Shown: positions 44,410 through 54,997 of the stretch, one piece after another | Numbering within the stretch: position 1 is the first letter of the stretch | Layout of the letters: each line of letters opens with the position of its first letter | DNA from: Paenibacillus cellulosilyticus | GTDB lineage: Bacteria; Bacillota; Bacilli; Paenibacillales; Paenibacillaceae | Assembly (NCBI RefSeq): GCF_003182255.1 | Contig: NZ_QGTQ01000018.1 | Span: 1-64,000, forward strand | Length of the DNA stretch: 64,000 nt | Direction of reading: 5' to 3' | Notes under the pieces: generated by a model | The model's input: the letters and a program-made list of their open reading frames with translations, nothing else | What the model was told of the DNA's origin: nothing | The model's database searches: none | Translations under genes and position numbers: made by a program

Positions 44410-44940
44410 TTATGAAATAACCGCACGAGATGTTTTCGCTGGCGGTTCATATTGGTCAATGGTTCGGAAAATAATGCCTTTGCTCCGCATCAGTGTCTCC
44501 ACCTTCTCACTGTCCTTCGGATAAGGACGGTGGAACACGATTTCGCGTATGCCGCTGTTCGCGAGCATATTCGCGCAAGTCCAGCAAGGCTGATCCGTTA
44601 CGTATACCGTTGATCCCTCACGGTCGTTGCGGTCCGTGAATAACAGTAAATTTTGCTCCGCATGAATCGTTCGAATGCAGCGTTCCTTCTTCACCATCTT
44701 CTCTGCACCATCGACGGTTTCCAAAGCATATTCTTCTACGATCATACATCCCGCTTCCAGGCAATCCTCTACACCCATAGGCGCACCGTTGTACGCAGTA
44801 CCAAGCAGCTTTTTCCCTTGGACGAGCACCGCACCGACATGCCGCCGATTGCATCGCGATCTCGTCGCCACCATATAGGCAATATCCATGAAATACGTAT
44901 CCCAGTCTTTACGGGAAGCATCGTTGTTCGCCTGTGTCAT
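44410..44940 (-). CDS. comEB: dCMP deaminase family protein ComEB
   Basis: The 176-residue protein has the zinc-dependent deaminase motifs HAEQNLLLF and PCWTCANML, with RCNRRHVGAVLVQGKKL ahead of them. Although ComEB lies in the competence operon, it is not needed for transformation in Bacillus; it probably converts dCMP to dUMP for thymidylate synthesis. GGAAAGGAAG precedes the ATG. Confidence 0.95.
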   Translation of the reverse strand: MTQANNDASRKDWDTYFMDIAYMVATRSRCNRRHVGAVLVQGKKLLGTAYNGAPMGVEDCLEAGCMIVEEYALETVDGAEKMVKKERCIRTIHAEQNLLLFTDRNDREGSTVYVTDQPCWTCANMLANSGIREIVFHRPYPKDSEKVETLMRSKGIIFRTIDQYEPPAKTSRAVIS

Positions 44941-45025
44941 TGTTGTATCTTCCTTTCCTTGCAGCCTCGCTCTCCCTAGGAGCCGATGTAATTGACGTTA
45001 CTATACTCCTGATATTGTCGCATAT

Positions 45026-45613
45026 TTATGGAAGAGCGACAACCGAAGCACGCAGCTTCTCGATCATCTTCGCTCCGATGCCCTTCACCCGGTCCAAGTC
45101 ATCTACCGATCGGAAAAGTCCATTCGCCTCACGATCCGCGATGATTGCAGCCGCTTTTGCCGGCCCAATGCCCGGCAGCTCGTCTAGCTGCTGAGCAGTA
45201 GCATGATTGATATCAATGCGGCCATCAGCTGCGACTGCCGAGGCAGATGTCGATTCAACCGTCGATGGCGTTGTATTTGCATGGTCTTGCGATGTAGTGG
45301 GGATATTGGCCTGCTCCTGCTGTTGAGGTGAAGCGGCAGCTGAAGTTGATGGTGCAATATCTGTTGAGGCAGCCCCCTGATACGATGTATTGTTCGACGA
45401 AGAGGCTGACTCTTCCACTGCATTGGACGCCTCCACTGAATTGTTGTTCCCTAATATTGCATGCAAATCTTCGTTTAGTGGCTGCCAGCTTTCTTCCGTT
45501 CCGTTACTCATATTGAAGATCCCGATGACCACAAGCAGCGCCCCAAGGCAGCCAATCATTATCGCTGGGCGAATGGCATTCAAACGGCGTGAAGATTCCG
45601 ATCGAGCGAACAT
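45026..45613 (-). CDS. comEA: Competence DNA receptor ComEA
   Basis: The 195-residue protein has one membrane anchor at about residues 18-35 (IMIGCLGALLVVIGIF), a long Ser/Ala/Thr/Gln-rich spacer, and C-terminal tandem helix-hairpin-helix motifs (INHATAQQLDELPGIGPAKA, LFRSVDDLDRVKGIG) that bind double-stranded DNA outside the membrane. The SLBB domain of Bacillus ComEA is not visible; the spacer replaces it. AAGGAGG lies 8 bases before the ATG. It is divergent from comER, as in Bacillus. Confidence 0.92.
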   Translation of the reverse strand: MFARSESSRRLNAIRPAIMIGCLGALLVVIGIFNMSNGTEESWQPLNEDLHAILGNNNSVEASNAVEESASSSNNTSYQGAASTDIAPSTSAAASPQQQEQANIPTTSQDHANTTPSTVESTSASAVAADGRIDINHATAQQLDELPGIGPAKAAAIIADREANGLFRSVDDLDRVKGIGAKMIEKLRASVVALP

Positions 45614-45763
45614 TTGCTTAACCTCCTTTTCGTTTCTCCTTACTGAATTAACAGGTTTACAAAATAGTCGTCATGCTGGCCACGCTCTCCTGCATACTGT
45701 AGTAAGAGCATGATTGGGTCTTGCCGCCTAACGCATGATCATAGTTGCAAGGGAGGGGTACCG

Positions 45764-46603
45764 ATGAATGTCGGGTTTATCGGCACAGGCAGCATGGGCA
45801 GCCTGCTCATCGGCGCATTCATAACATCGGGCGCGCTCAAGCCATCACAGATCGCGGCGAGCAATCGGACAATTGCCAAGGTCGAGAGCTTGGCTATTCA
45901 ATATCCGGGCTTGCGTGTTAAAAGCACGAACGTCGAAGCAGCGCTAGGACGAGACATCGTCTTCTTGTGCATAAAACCGCATGAGTTCCATTCTGTACTC
46001 GCCGATATTCGCGATAGCCTTCGTCAGGAGCAGCTCGTCGTATCGATTACGAGTCCGGTAATGCTTGCGCAGCTCGAAGACTGGCTGCCTTGTAAGGCTG
46101 CCAAAGTCATTCCTAGCATTACAAACCATGTCGGCAGCGGCGCTACGTTATGTATGTACGGCAGCCGCGTGAAAGACACGGACCGCGAGCGGCTTGAGCA
46201 GCTGCTTCGTCATATTAGCGAGCCGATTCGAATTGACGAGCAGTATACACGAATCGTCTCCGACTTATCGAGCTGCGGGCCTGCATTTTTTGCATTCTTC
46301 GTTCAGCGCTTCGTAGAAGCAGCGGTAGAAGAAACCGGCATTAGCCATGAGGATGCACTTGCTGTAGCGAGCGCAATGCTGCTCGGCACAGGCAGGCTGC
46401 TGACAGAAGGCGGAATGACCCCTGAGCAAATTCAAGAGCGTGTCGCAGTGCCAGGCGGCATTACAGCCAAGGCGTTGGAGCTGCTCAATTTGGATTGCGA
46501 CGGCATGTTTAATCGTCTAATACGCACGACGCACGCCAAGTATAAAGAGGATGCCAACAAAGTCGCTACGTCCTTATACGGCGAAGAGGTGAACGGCCAG
46601 TAA
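45764..46603 (+). CDS. comER: Late competence protein ComER (pyrroline-5-carboxylate reductase family)
   Basis: The 279-residue protein has an N-terminal Rossmann motif NVGFIGTGSMGSLLIGAF and the P5CR-type C-terminal dimerisation domain (SSCGPAFFAFFVQRFVEAAV, GGITAKALELLNLD). It is related to ProC, but the divergent placement next to comEA identifies it as ComER, which in Bacillus affects sporulation/biofilm timing rather than DNA uptake. GGGAGGGG precedes the ATG at 45764. Confidence 0.92.
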   Translation: MNVGFIGTGSMGSLLIGAFITSGALKPSQIAASNRTIAKVESLAIQYPGLRVKSTNVEAALGRDIVFLCIKPHEFHSVLADIRDSLRQEQLVVSITSPVMLAQLEDWLPCKAAKVIPSITNHVGSGATLCMYGSRVKDTDRERLEQLLRHISEPIRIDEQYTRIVSDLSSCGPAFFAFFVQRFVEAAVEETGISHEDALAVASAMLLGTGRLLTEGGMTPEQIQERVAVPGGITAKALELLNLDCDGMFNRLIRTTHAKYKEDANKVATSLYGEEVNGQ

Positions 46604-46641
46604 CACGCTATGCTTTAGCGTGACGGGCCGCTCACCTCTTC
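46583..46641. terminator. Long two-tier hairpin between convergent comER and leuS
   Basis: GAAGAGGTGA and CGGCC (46583-46598, inside the comER end) pair with GGCCG and TCACCTCTTC. Inside it CACGCT pairs with AGCGTG. There is no clear T-run on either side. Its position between convergent genes suggests termination or mutual blocking of read-through. Confidence 0.65.
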
Positions 46642-46678
46642 AAGAGCGGATATTAATCGTTATAGAAGCATTGAAGGA

Positions 46679-49123
<2,445 letters not shown>

Positions 49124-49162
49124 CACGAAACTTCTCCCTTCGACACTTTCATTCATTGAAAC

Positions 49163-49326
49163 AGGGGCTCCGCCCCTTTGACCCCATTGGTTCAGAGATT
49201 TCTACCCACCCAAACCCTCCCGTCCCCTGGACCCCGGAAGGGGCTTAGGATAGACTCTGGTGCGAGAAAGCTATTCCCTGCTGGGGGTCGCTTGCCCTTT
49301 CGGACATAGCTTTCGTTCGAGCTTGA
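49163..49326. repeat. Dispersed modular GC-rich repeat, copy C (inside the leuS leader)
   Basis: GGGGCTCCGCCCC hairpin, TTTCTACCCACCCAAACC, CCCCTGGACCCCGGAAGGGG, a variable centre, TGCTGGGGGTCGCTTGCCC and AGCTTTCGTTCGAGCTT occur in the same order as in copy A. The GGGAGGACCCCATGGGAC module is absent. Confidence 0.85.
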
Positions 49327-49385
49327 CAAGCAAGAACAAACGGACCTAAAATGCTGAAAACTTAAAATCCTATTTTCAGCAAAAA

Positions 49386-49640
49386 AACCTCCCGTCCCAG
49401 CGTATAACGCTAGGGACGAGAGGTTGTTATTCCCGTGGTACCACCCTAGTTAGCGCGGACGTGCTTCGTCCAATCGCTCACTCAATACCCATAACGCGGG
49501 CGATTCGGCGCGATGTAACAGGAAACCTGCTCCATCATGCGGCTCTGAGGCGAGATTCTTCACGCGTCCGCACCGGCTTGCACCTACCGCCGGCTCTCTG
49601 CAGCGTACGACTGCGAATACTGCTCCTCTTCCATGCCTGT
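49386..49640 (-). ncRNA. T-box riboswitch of leuS (leucine)
   Basis: On the minus strand the T-box signature AGGGTGGTACCACGG lies at 49433-49447, followed by a terminator hairpin (49386-49425) with GGGACGAGAGG-type arms and seven T residues. The upstream stem I region reaches to about 49640. A CTC triplet (Leu codon) at 49552-49554, following AAGAAT, is a fitting specifier candidate. Uncharged leucyl-tRNA would favour the antiterminator and leuS expression. The leader extends 260 bases beyond the terminator before leuS begins. Confidence 0.93.
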
Positions 49641-49688
49641 TGCTTGATGTTGTACAAGATCATGTATTAATTGTACATATATAAAAAG

Positions 49689-49717
49689 ATTATAGGAGAA
49701 GCCGTAGATGATGTCAA
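49689..49717 (-). promoter_or_regulatory. Consensus SigA promoter of the leuS leader
   Basis: Minus-strand TTGACA (49712-49717), 17 bases, TATAAT (49689-49694): both hexamers are perfect. Transcription would start near 49682, just ahead of T-box stem I. Confidence 0.9.
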
Positions 49718-49855
49718 CCAAAGGCGCTTGCGATTCGCGGCACTGCCGCTCTTCTTCGTTCAGATGAATAAAACATTCGATTATGCGGCAAACTAATCTG
49801 TATGACCGTTAGCGAAATACAAACACCTTATTCAACAAAAAATGTAATTGAATCA

Positions 49856-49885
49856 TTGACAGCAGCTATAATATCAAGCTATTCT
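49856..49885 (+). promoter_or_regulatory. Candidate SigA promoter of the small cysteine-rich gene
   Basis: TTGACA (49856-49861), 18 bases, TATTCT (49880-49885) lies 36 bases before the start codon. Confidence 0.5.
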
Positions 49886-49921
49886 ATCGTGTAGACCTTA
49901 TACAGACAGGTGGTATGTGAA

Positions 49922-50212
49922 ATGTCATTCAATCCGGTTATTATCAACATCGAAGACTCCGGGGATTATAACAACAAGGAAAAGATCTACCAGCTCATCG
50001 TAACGCTCGATGACTATTCGCGCACTCGCTTCTTCTTGAAGAAGGATCCGGAATGGCAGCTGGTTGACGTTGCTCGCTTATTGAATATTCCGTGCCCTGT
50101 ATGTCGCAAAGATTACTACTGCAGCTGCATGAAACGCCATCTGCCTAGGCTCGAAGAGCAGTTCAAGGCGAACATCGACAAGTATGCAGACAGCCTTAAG
50201 TTCATCGGATAA
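49922..50212 (+). CDS. Small cysteine-rich hypothetical protein (96 aa)
   Basis: I do not recognise a named family. An N-terminal beta-rich part (NPVIINIEDSGDYNNKEKIY, QLIVTLDDYSRTRFFLKKDP) is followed by IPCPVCRKDYYCSCMKRHL, in which CPVC and CSC could hold one zinc ion, and a charged helix. AGGTGG lies 8 bases before ATG 49922. The gene has a promoter and a strong terminator, so it is likely real and monocistronic. It sits between leuS and the yqeM operon. Confidence 0.75.
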   Translation: MSFNPVIINIEDSGDYNNKEKIYQLIVTLDDYSRTRFFLKKDPEWQLVDVARLLNIPCPVCRKDYYCSCMKRHLPRLEEQFKANIDKYADSLKFIG

Positions 50213-50218
50213 TAGGAC

Positions 50219-50376
50219 TTCTACCCACCTATGTTTTCTACCCACCTAAATCCTCCCTGCTAGGGAGGACCCCATGGGACTCCCGTCCCCTGGACCCCGG
50301 AAGAGGTTGGTGGCGGGACAGAGGCGTATGTAAGTTACTACGTGCTAGGGGTCGCGTGCCCTTTGGGCAAGCTTCT
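50219..50376. repeat. Dispersed modular GC-rich repeat, copy D
   Basis: TTCTACCCACC occurs twice, then TAAATCCTCCCTGCTA, GGGAGGACCCCATGGGAC, CCCCTGGACCCCGGAAG, a variable centre, TGCTAGGGGTCGCGTGCCC and TTTGGGCAAGCTT. The GGGAGGACCCCATGGGAC part is identical to copy A. Confidence 0.85.
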
Positions 50377-50410
50377 GGTTGTACGTAAGTATTTATTTGT
50401 GGGTTGAAAC

Positions 50411-50444
50411 AAAAAGAAGCACAGCCTCGGCTGTGCTTCTTTTT
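50411..50444. terminator. Bidirectional terminator between the small cysteine-rich gene and yqeM
   Basis: AAAAAGAAGCACAGCC (50411-50426) and GGCTGTGCTTCTTTTT (50429-50444) are perfect inverted copies with a 2-base centre, giving a U-run on both strands. Confidence 0.9.
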
Positions 50445-50517
50445 GTTTTAGCTAATAAAACTAAGTGATATACGCAGCGAAGAGCGTTTCATACTGGAGA
50501 AATATAAGTCAGAGTCC

Positions 50518-51312
50518 CTACTTCTTGTACGCTGCGAAGAATAGACGCTCGGCTTCCTCTGGTGCCTCGCCCTTGAGTGGGACGGTGCTGAAGTCTGCGA
50601 AGCGATCGACGCGAGAGAAGCCTGCACGCAGCAGCGAGGATACAAGCCAATCCGTATCATAGGCTCGCTCCACATGCGTCTCTTCGATTCGCACGAAGCG
50701 CCCCAGAGCGTCCTGCTCGTCTCGCGCGAATATCGTCAGCGCATGTTCAATCTCGTTTAGCGTCGTATCCAGCTCGCATGTCCATATGTACGCTACATCT
50801 CGTTCATCGAGTGTGAACGGCTGCTGCTCCACATATCGCTGCAGCTGTGTAGGCGGAAGCACGTCGAACAAGAACACACCGCCAGGGCGAAGCCCTTGGT
50901 AAGTCGCTCGGAACGCAGCCTCTACATCATCTTCCTCGGTTAAATAGTTCAAGCAGTCGCAGAACGAAATAACCGTATCGACCTGCTCCGGCAGCTCCCA
51001 TTCGCGCATATCCTGCTGCAGCCACCGAATCGATCCGCTTCCAAGGCGCGCAGCGCGCTGAGGCGTCTCATCCCATTTGCCACGGCCAATCGTCAGCATG
51101 TCCGCCGACAGATCGATCGCATACACATGGAAGCCCGATTTGGCCAATGGAATGGATATATTACCCGTGCCACAGCCGAGATCAACGACAGAATGCGGCA
51201 TCTCGCCATGCTCCGACCATATCGTGCGTGCAAAACGGAGCCAATCCGCATACGGCATATTCTCCATCAACCGATCGTAGACGGTTGCAAACTGCCGATA
51301 GGACGCCATCAT
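50518..51312 (-). CDS. yqeM: Class I SAM-dependent methyltransferase YqeM
   Basis: The 264-residue protein has the SAM-binding motif VVDLGCGTGNISIPLAKSG near residue 43, IDLSADML and VISFCDCLNYLTEEDDV. The position after yqeK-rsfS identifies it as the counterpart of Bacillus yqeM, whose substrate is unknown. The start overlaps the cvfB stop by 4 bases. It is the last gene of the yqeG operon and is followed by a strong terminator. Confidence 0.9.
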   Translation of the reverse strand: MMASYRQFATVYDRLMENMPYADWLRFARTIWSEHGEMPHSVVDLGCGTGNISIPLAKSGFHVYAIDLSADMLTIGRGKWDETPQRAARLGSGSIRWLQQDMREWELPEQVDTVISFCDCLNYLTEEDDVEAAFRATYQGLRPGGVFLFDVLPPTQLQRYVEQQPFTLDERDVAYIWTCELDTTLNEIEHALTIFARDEQDALGRFVRIEETHVERAYDTDWLVSSLLRAGFSRVDRFADFSTVPLKGEAPEEAERLFFAAYKK

Positions 51313-52229
51313 TGCACAGGTCCCTTAGCTGCATCTGCTGCGCCATCCTCTGATGGCTTCACAATCAGCTTCGTCCAGTTGCCTTCCTGCTCCACAATGC
51401 CTTCGCGCATCAGCTTGCCTAGCGCGCGCTTGAAGGCAGATTTACTAATGCCGAACCGCTGCTTCACAAGATCTGCCGGCGTCTCATCCGAATACGGCAT
51501 CGCGCCGTTCGGGCGTTCTTTCAAGAACGTGAGAATCCGATCCGAATCTTCCAGCATGCCGACTTCCTTCCGTTCAACCATCGACAGATTCACACGGCCA
51601 TCCTCACGTACGAACGTTACGCGCGCGCGTACCCGCTCGCCAAGACGCAACGTCCGATTGCGCTCAGAAGCTGGAATCATACCGAAGGCGCCGAAGCCGA
51701 CTACGCCGCCGTCCAACAGCACGAACGAACCCATTTGCAACGTCTTCGTTACCCAACCTTCAATCCAACGGTTGCGCCAGTCAGAAGGAGCACGGAACAC
51801 TTTGGTCATAAAATCGTCTTCGCCTGCAAGCTTTGCAATAAGACGACCCTGTTTGTCATTACGCAAAATAACGAAAACTTCGTCGTCGATGACTGGACGG
51901 AAGTCCTTGTTCTCTGGCAGTTCTGACAACGGCAGCAGCAGTTGACGACCAAGGCCGATCTCGAGGAAGCAGCCGAGCCGCGGATGGATATCCGCTACGC
52001 GAAGCCGAGCCATTTCGCCAAGCGTAATGAGCGGTTTGCGCATCGTAGCCGATAGGCGGTCATCCGTATCGAAATAAATGAAAACTTCGACGTCATCGCC
52101 AGGCTTGATCTTCTGGCCGACGATTTCGCTGTAATGCAGCAGCACGTCCTGCGTTCCATCGGTTACGAAGAAGCCATAGGGCGACACCTCACGTGCCACC
52201 CGCAGTCGAACAATCGTACCGGCGATCAT
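51309..52229 (-). CDS. cvfB: CvfB-like RNA-binding protein with S1 domains
   Basis: The 306-residue protein consists of three OB/S1-like domains (MIAGTIVRLRVAREVSPYGF, ARLRVADIHPRLGCFLEIGL, GERVRARVTFVREDGRVNLS) and a C-terminal winged helix (LVKQRFGISKSAFKRALGKL). This is the layout of CvfB (YitL in Bacillus), a virulence-related RNA-binding protein in Staphylococcus. It is inserted between rsfS and yqeM, with 4-base overlaps on both sides. Bacillus does not have it in this operon. Confidence 0.9.
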   Translation of the reverse strand: MIAGTIVRLRVAREVSPYGFFVTDGTQDVLLHYSEIVGQKIKPGDDVEVFIYFDTDDRLSATMRKPLITLGEMARLRVADIHPRLGCFLEIGLGRQLLLPLSELPENKDFRPVIDDEVFVILRNDKQGRLIAKLAGEDDFMTKVFRAPSDWRNRWIEGWVTKTLQMGSFVLLDGGVVGFGAFGMIPASERNRTLRLGERVRARVTFVREDGRVNLSMVERKEVGMLEDSDRILTFLKERPNGAMPYSDETPADLVKQRFGISKSAFKRALGKLMREGIVEQEGNWTKLIVKPSEDGAADAAKGPVQ

Positions 52230-52573
52230 GCGAACTCCACAACTTTCGCATCGGACCAGAGCCGCTCGAGGTTGTAGTATTCACGCTCATCACGGTGGAA
52301 TACATGGACAACAACATCGCCAAGGTCAATAAGCACCCAACGAGCCGAATCCATTCCTTCGAGTCCACGAACGCGTACGCCAATCGACTCCGCCTGTTTG
52401 CGAATTTCCGTTGCAATCGCTTGTACCTGTACATCCGAGTTACCGGAGCAGATAACGAAATAGTCGGCTACGAGCGAGATTTCCTTCAAATTAAGTGCGA
52501 CGATACGAGTTGCCTTCTTATCCTCAGCGGCAGCAACTGTTACTTCCAACAAACGATCAGCGTTTACTGTCAT
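52226..52573 (-). CDS. rsfS: Ribosome silencing factor RsfS
   Basis: The 115-residue protein has the RsfS/Iojap fold: KKATRIVALNLKEISLVADY, FVICSGNSDVQVQAIATEI and ARWVLIDLGDVVVHVFHRDE. It binds L14 of the large subunit and blocks subunit joining in starvation. It overlaps cvfB by 4 bases and follows yqeK by 3 bases. Confidence 0.96.
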   Translation of the reverse strand: MTVNADRLLEVTVAAAEDKKATRIVALNLKEISLVADYFVICSGNSDVQVQAIATEIRKQAESIGVRVRGLEGMDSARWVLIDLGDVVVHVFHRDEREYYNLERLWSDAKVVEFA

Positions 52574-52576
52574 TCT

Positions 52577-53146
52577 TCAGCCTCCATTTACTTGTCTTAC
52601 CATATCATTACGCGCCAGCACGGTTAATGGGAAGATTCGTTTGCCCTTCTCGATGAGAAAAGTAATTGTTCCATCGAATCCAGTCAACAGCGCCTTCTCC
52701 ACACTATGCTCGGCTTCACTTCGAATTTTATTCACACCTGGAAAATCGCGGCTTGGCTCCATATAATCCGCCAGACAGACGATCTTCTCAAGCAGCGTCA
52801 TGCCGACACGTCCCGACGTATGATACCGAATAGCATCCAATATCTCGGGATCGGTCACACCGTAATCCCGCTCCGCTATGAATGCCCCAACATGAGCATG
52901 CCACAGCTCTTTATCGTAGTCCAGCAGCTCCTGTGGAAGCTGCTCTTCACGAATAATCTGCTCCATACGTGCAGTAGGCCAATACTTGGTAACGTCATGC
53001 AAGATGGCTGCGAGCTCGGCGCGAACAGGGTCCGCACCAAACCGATTCGCTAGTTCGACTGACGTTGCCATGACGCCCTGTACATGCAGCCAGCGGCGTT
53101 CCGGCATCTCTGCCTTGACCGATTCAATCATTTCTTCGCGGTTCAT
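52577..53146 (-). CDS. yqeK: HD-domain hydrolase YqeK (symmetrical Ap4A hydrolase)
   Basis: The 189-residue protein has the HD motif in AAILHDVTKYWPTARM, the HVQGVMAT histidine, HAHVGAFIAERDYG and IRYHTSGRVGMTLLEKIVCLADYMEPSR (motifs cut short here to IRYHTSGRVGMTLLEKIVCL), all typical of YqeK. The family splits diadenosine tetraphosphate into two ADP. Its 5' end overlaps nadD by 23 bases. Confidence 0.94.
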   Translation of the reverse strand: MNREEMIESVKAEMPERRWLHVQGVMATSVELANRFGADPVRAELAAILHDVTKYWPTARMEQIIREEQLPQELLDYDKELWHAHVGAFIAERDYGVTDPEILDAIRYHTSGRVGMTLLEKIVCLADYMEPSRDFPGVNKIRSEAEHSVEKALLTGFDGTITFLIEKGKRIFPLTVLARNDMVRQVNGG

Positions 53147-53726
53147 ACAGCCCCTCCTTCGTAATTTCCGAATAGACTGGCTCGGGTACCAAATAACGAA
53201 TCGATCGACCTGCCATGCGGCGGCGCCTAATATCCGTTGACGAAATGCCCATCGGCGGCATCTCCACTAGCGTTACACGGTGACGAAGATGCTCAGGAAG
53301 CCGATTCAATTGTACAGGCTCACCTGGCCGTTCGACACCAATGAAACGGATCCGCTCCGCCAGCTCATCGATCCGATGCCACTTCGGCAGATCATGAATG
53401 CGATCCGATCCGATAATATAGGCGAACGTACATCCAGGCTCTCGCTCCATCAGTTCGCTTATCGTGTCAAAGGAATAGCTGACTCCACCACGCTCCAGCT
53501 CGATCGGATGCGCCTTGAAGCGTGGTTCGCCCGCGATCGCTAATCGAACGAGGCGCAGACGCATCTCTGCATCCGCGCCCTGAACGCCTTCCTTCAACGG
53601 CGGCACATTCGTTGGAATAAACCACACCTCATCCAGCTGACAAGCATCAAGCGCTGTCTCAGCCGCAAGCAGGTGACCGATATGAATCGGATCAAATGTA
53701 CCGCCCATGATGCCGATTTGCTTCAT
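53124..53726 (-). CDS. nadD: Nicotinate-nucleotide adenylyltransferase
   Basis: The 200-residue nucleotidyltransferase has GIMGGTFDPIHIGHLLAAE (with the HxGH motif) at the N-terminus and GISSTDIRRR near the C-terminus. It makes nicotinic acid adenine dinucleotide in NAD synthesis. It overlaps yqeK by 23 bases and follows the yhbY-type gene by 3 bases. Confidence 0.97.
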   Translation of the reverse strand: MKQIGIMGGTFDPIHIGHLLAAETALDACQLDEVWFIPTNVPPLKEGVQGADAEMRLRLVRLAIAGEPRFKAHPIELERGGVSYSFDTISELMEREPGCTFAYIIGSDRIHDLPKWHRIDELAERIRFIGVERPGEPVQLNRLPEHLRHRVTLVEMPPMGISSTDIRRRRMAGRSIRYLVPEPVYSEITKEGLYEPRRND

Positions 53727-53729
53727 CGA

Positions 53730-54023
53730 TTAACGAGGGAGCTCGATCGTTTTGTGATCGCGCGACTCTTTATAGAGCACTATCGTTTTTCCAATGACCT
53801 GAACCAATTCGCAGCCTGCGCCGGCAGCCAGCTCAGCGCCAACCTCACGCGGGTCTTCCGAGCTGTTGTTCAGCACGTTCACCTTAATCAGCTCACGCAC
53901 TTCAATTGCTTCTTCGATATGTCGAACGAGCTGATCGTTCATGCCGCCCTTGCCAATCTGGAAGATCGGAGTCAAATGATGCGCCATCGAACGCAAATAC
54001 CGTTTTTGTTTACCTGTCAACAT
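53730..54023 (-). CDS. yhbY: CRM-domain RNA-binding protein (YhbY/YqeI)
   Basis: The 97-residue protein is one CRM domain: LTGKQKRYLRSMAHHLTPIF, QIGKGGMND with the GxxG loop, and LIKVNVLNNS. It associates with pre-50S particles. It lies between aroE and nadD as in Bacillus, where it is yqeI. Confidence 0.94.
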   Translation of the reverse strand: MLTGKQKRYLRSMAHHLTPIFQIGKGGMNDQLVRHIEEAIEVRELIKVNVLNNSSEDPREVGAELAAGAGCELVQVIGKTIVLYKESRDHKTIELPR

Positions 54024-54071
54024 GAATGTTGTCCCTCTTTCCTCTTGCCGTTAAACGTTAGTTTCCTGCTG

Positions 54072-54953
54072 TTACCGCAGCGCTTCCAGCACCGTCTCGC
54101 GCATCGCTGCCGCTGGTGCCGGCTGACCCGTCCAATACTCGAATGCATACGCACCTTGATAAATAAACATGCCAAGTCCACCATGGATTCGGCAGCCTGC
54201 CCGCTCTGCATCCGCTAGAAACTTCGTTTTCATCGGGTTATAAATAATATCGCTTGCAACCGCTCCATGCCGCAGCCAAGACGCATCAACCGGTGACTCG
54301 TCCACATTCGGGAACATACCTGTTGAAGTTGTATTAATAATAATATCCGCCTTGGCACAAACCTGCTGCAGCTGATCATTGCCTACACCTGTGACAGACG
54401 TCTCGCCGTTCATCGAAGCAGCGAGCTCAACTGCGCGCTGCTCCGTGCGATTCGCAATTATTATCGTAGCAGGTGCTTCCTTCGTAAGTGCGTACACGAT
54501 ACCGCGAGCAGCGCCGCCAGCGCCCAGCACAACAATATGCTTGCCGGCAAGCTGAGGCTCCGCTTCTTCCTTGAGCGAACGCACATAGCCAATCCCGTCC
54601 GTATTGTAGCCCGTAAGCACACCATCGTTGTTCACAATCGTGTTCACGGCACCAATCGCCGCAGCCGACTCATCGATATGATCGAGATACTGCATCACAT
54701 CCTGCTTGTGCGGAATCGTCACGTTAACGCCACGAATGCCCATAGCCCGTACACCTGCGATGAAATCGCCAAGCTTGTCTGCTGTTATATGGAATGCCGT
54801 ATAAACGCCATTGACGCCGGTCTCGCGGAACGCTCGGTTCATCATGATCGGCGACTTGGAATGCCGGATTGGATCGCCAATGACGCCGAACAGGACCGTA
54901 TGGCTGTCAACACGCTGAATCGCGTCTGCCTTACTTTCTGCTGCTGCAGTCAT
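54072..54953 (-). CDS. aroE: Shikimate dehydrogenase
   Basis: The 293-residue NADP-dependent enzyme reduces 3-dehydroshikimate to shikimate. It has FGVIGDPIRHSKSPIMMNRA, the catalytic lysine in NVTIPHKQDVMQYL, GYNTDGIGY and the nucleotide-binding VVLGAGGAARGI. GGGAG lies 10 bases before the ATG at 54953; three codons further upstream are open but badly spaced. Its place between yqeH and yhbY is conserved. Confidence 0.96.
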   Translation of the reverse strand: MTAAAESKADAIQRVDSHTVLFGVIGDPIRHSKSPIMMNRAFRETGVNGVYTAFHITADKLGDFIAGVRAMGIRGVNVTIPHKQDVMQYLDHIDESAAAIGAVNTIVNNDGVLTGYNTDGIGYVRSLKEEAEPQLAGKHIVVLGAGGAARGIVYALTKEAPATIIIANRTEQRAVELAASMNGETSVTGVGNDQLQQVCAKADIIINTTSTGMFPNVDESPVDASWLRHGAVASDIIYNPMKTKFLADAERAGCRIHGGLGMFIYQGAYAFEYWTGQPAPAAAMRETVLEALR

Positions 54954-54997
54954 TCGAGCCACTCTCCCATCAATTCGAACGCTGTGCGGATGATCGA

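Noticed and set aside
49541-49550. An alternative CTC triplet near 49546 as the T-box specifier
   Set aside because: The triplet at 49552-49554 is better placed after AAGAAT in the presumed specifier loop, but without a fold this is only a preference; both read as leucine.
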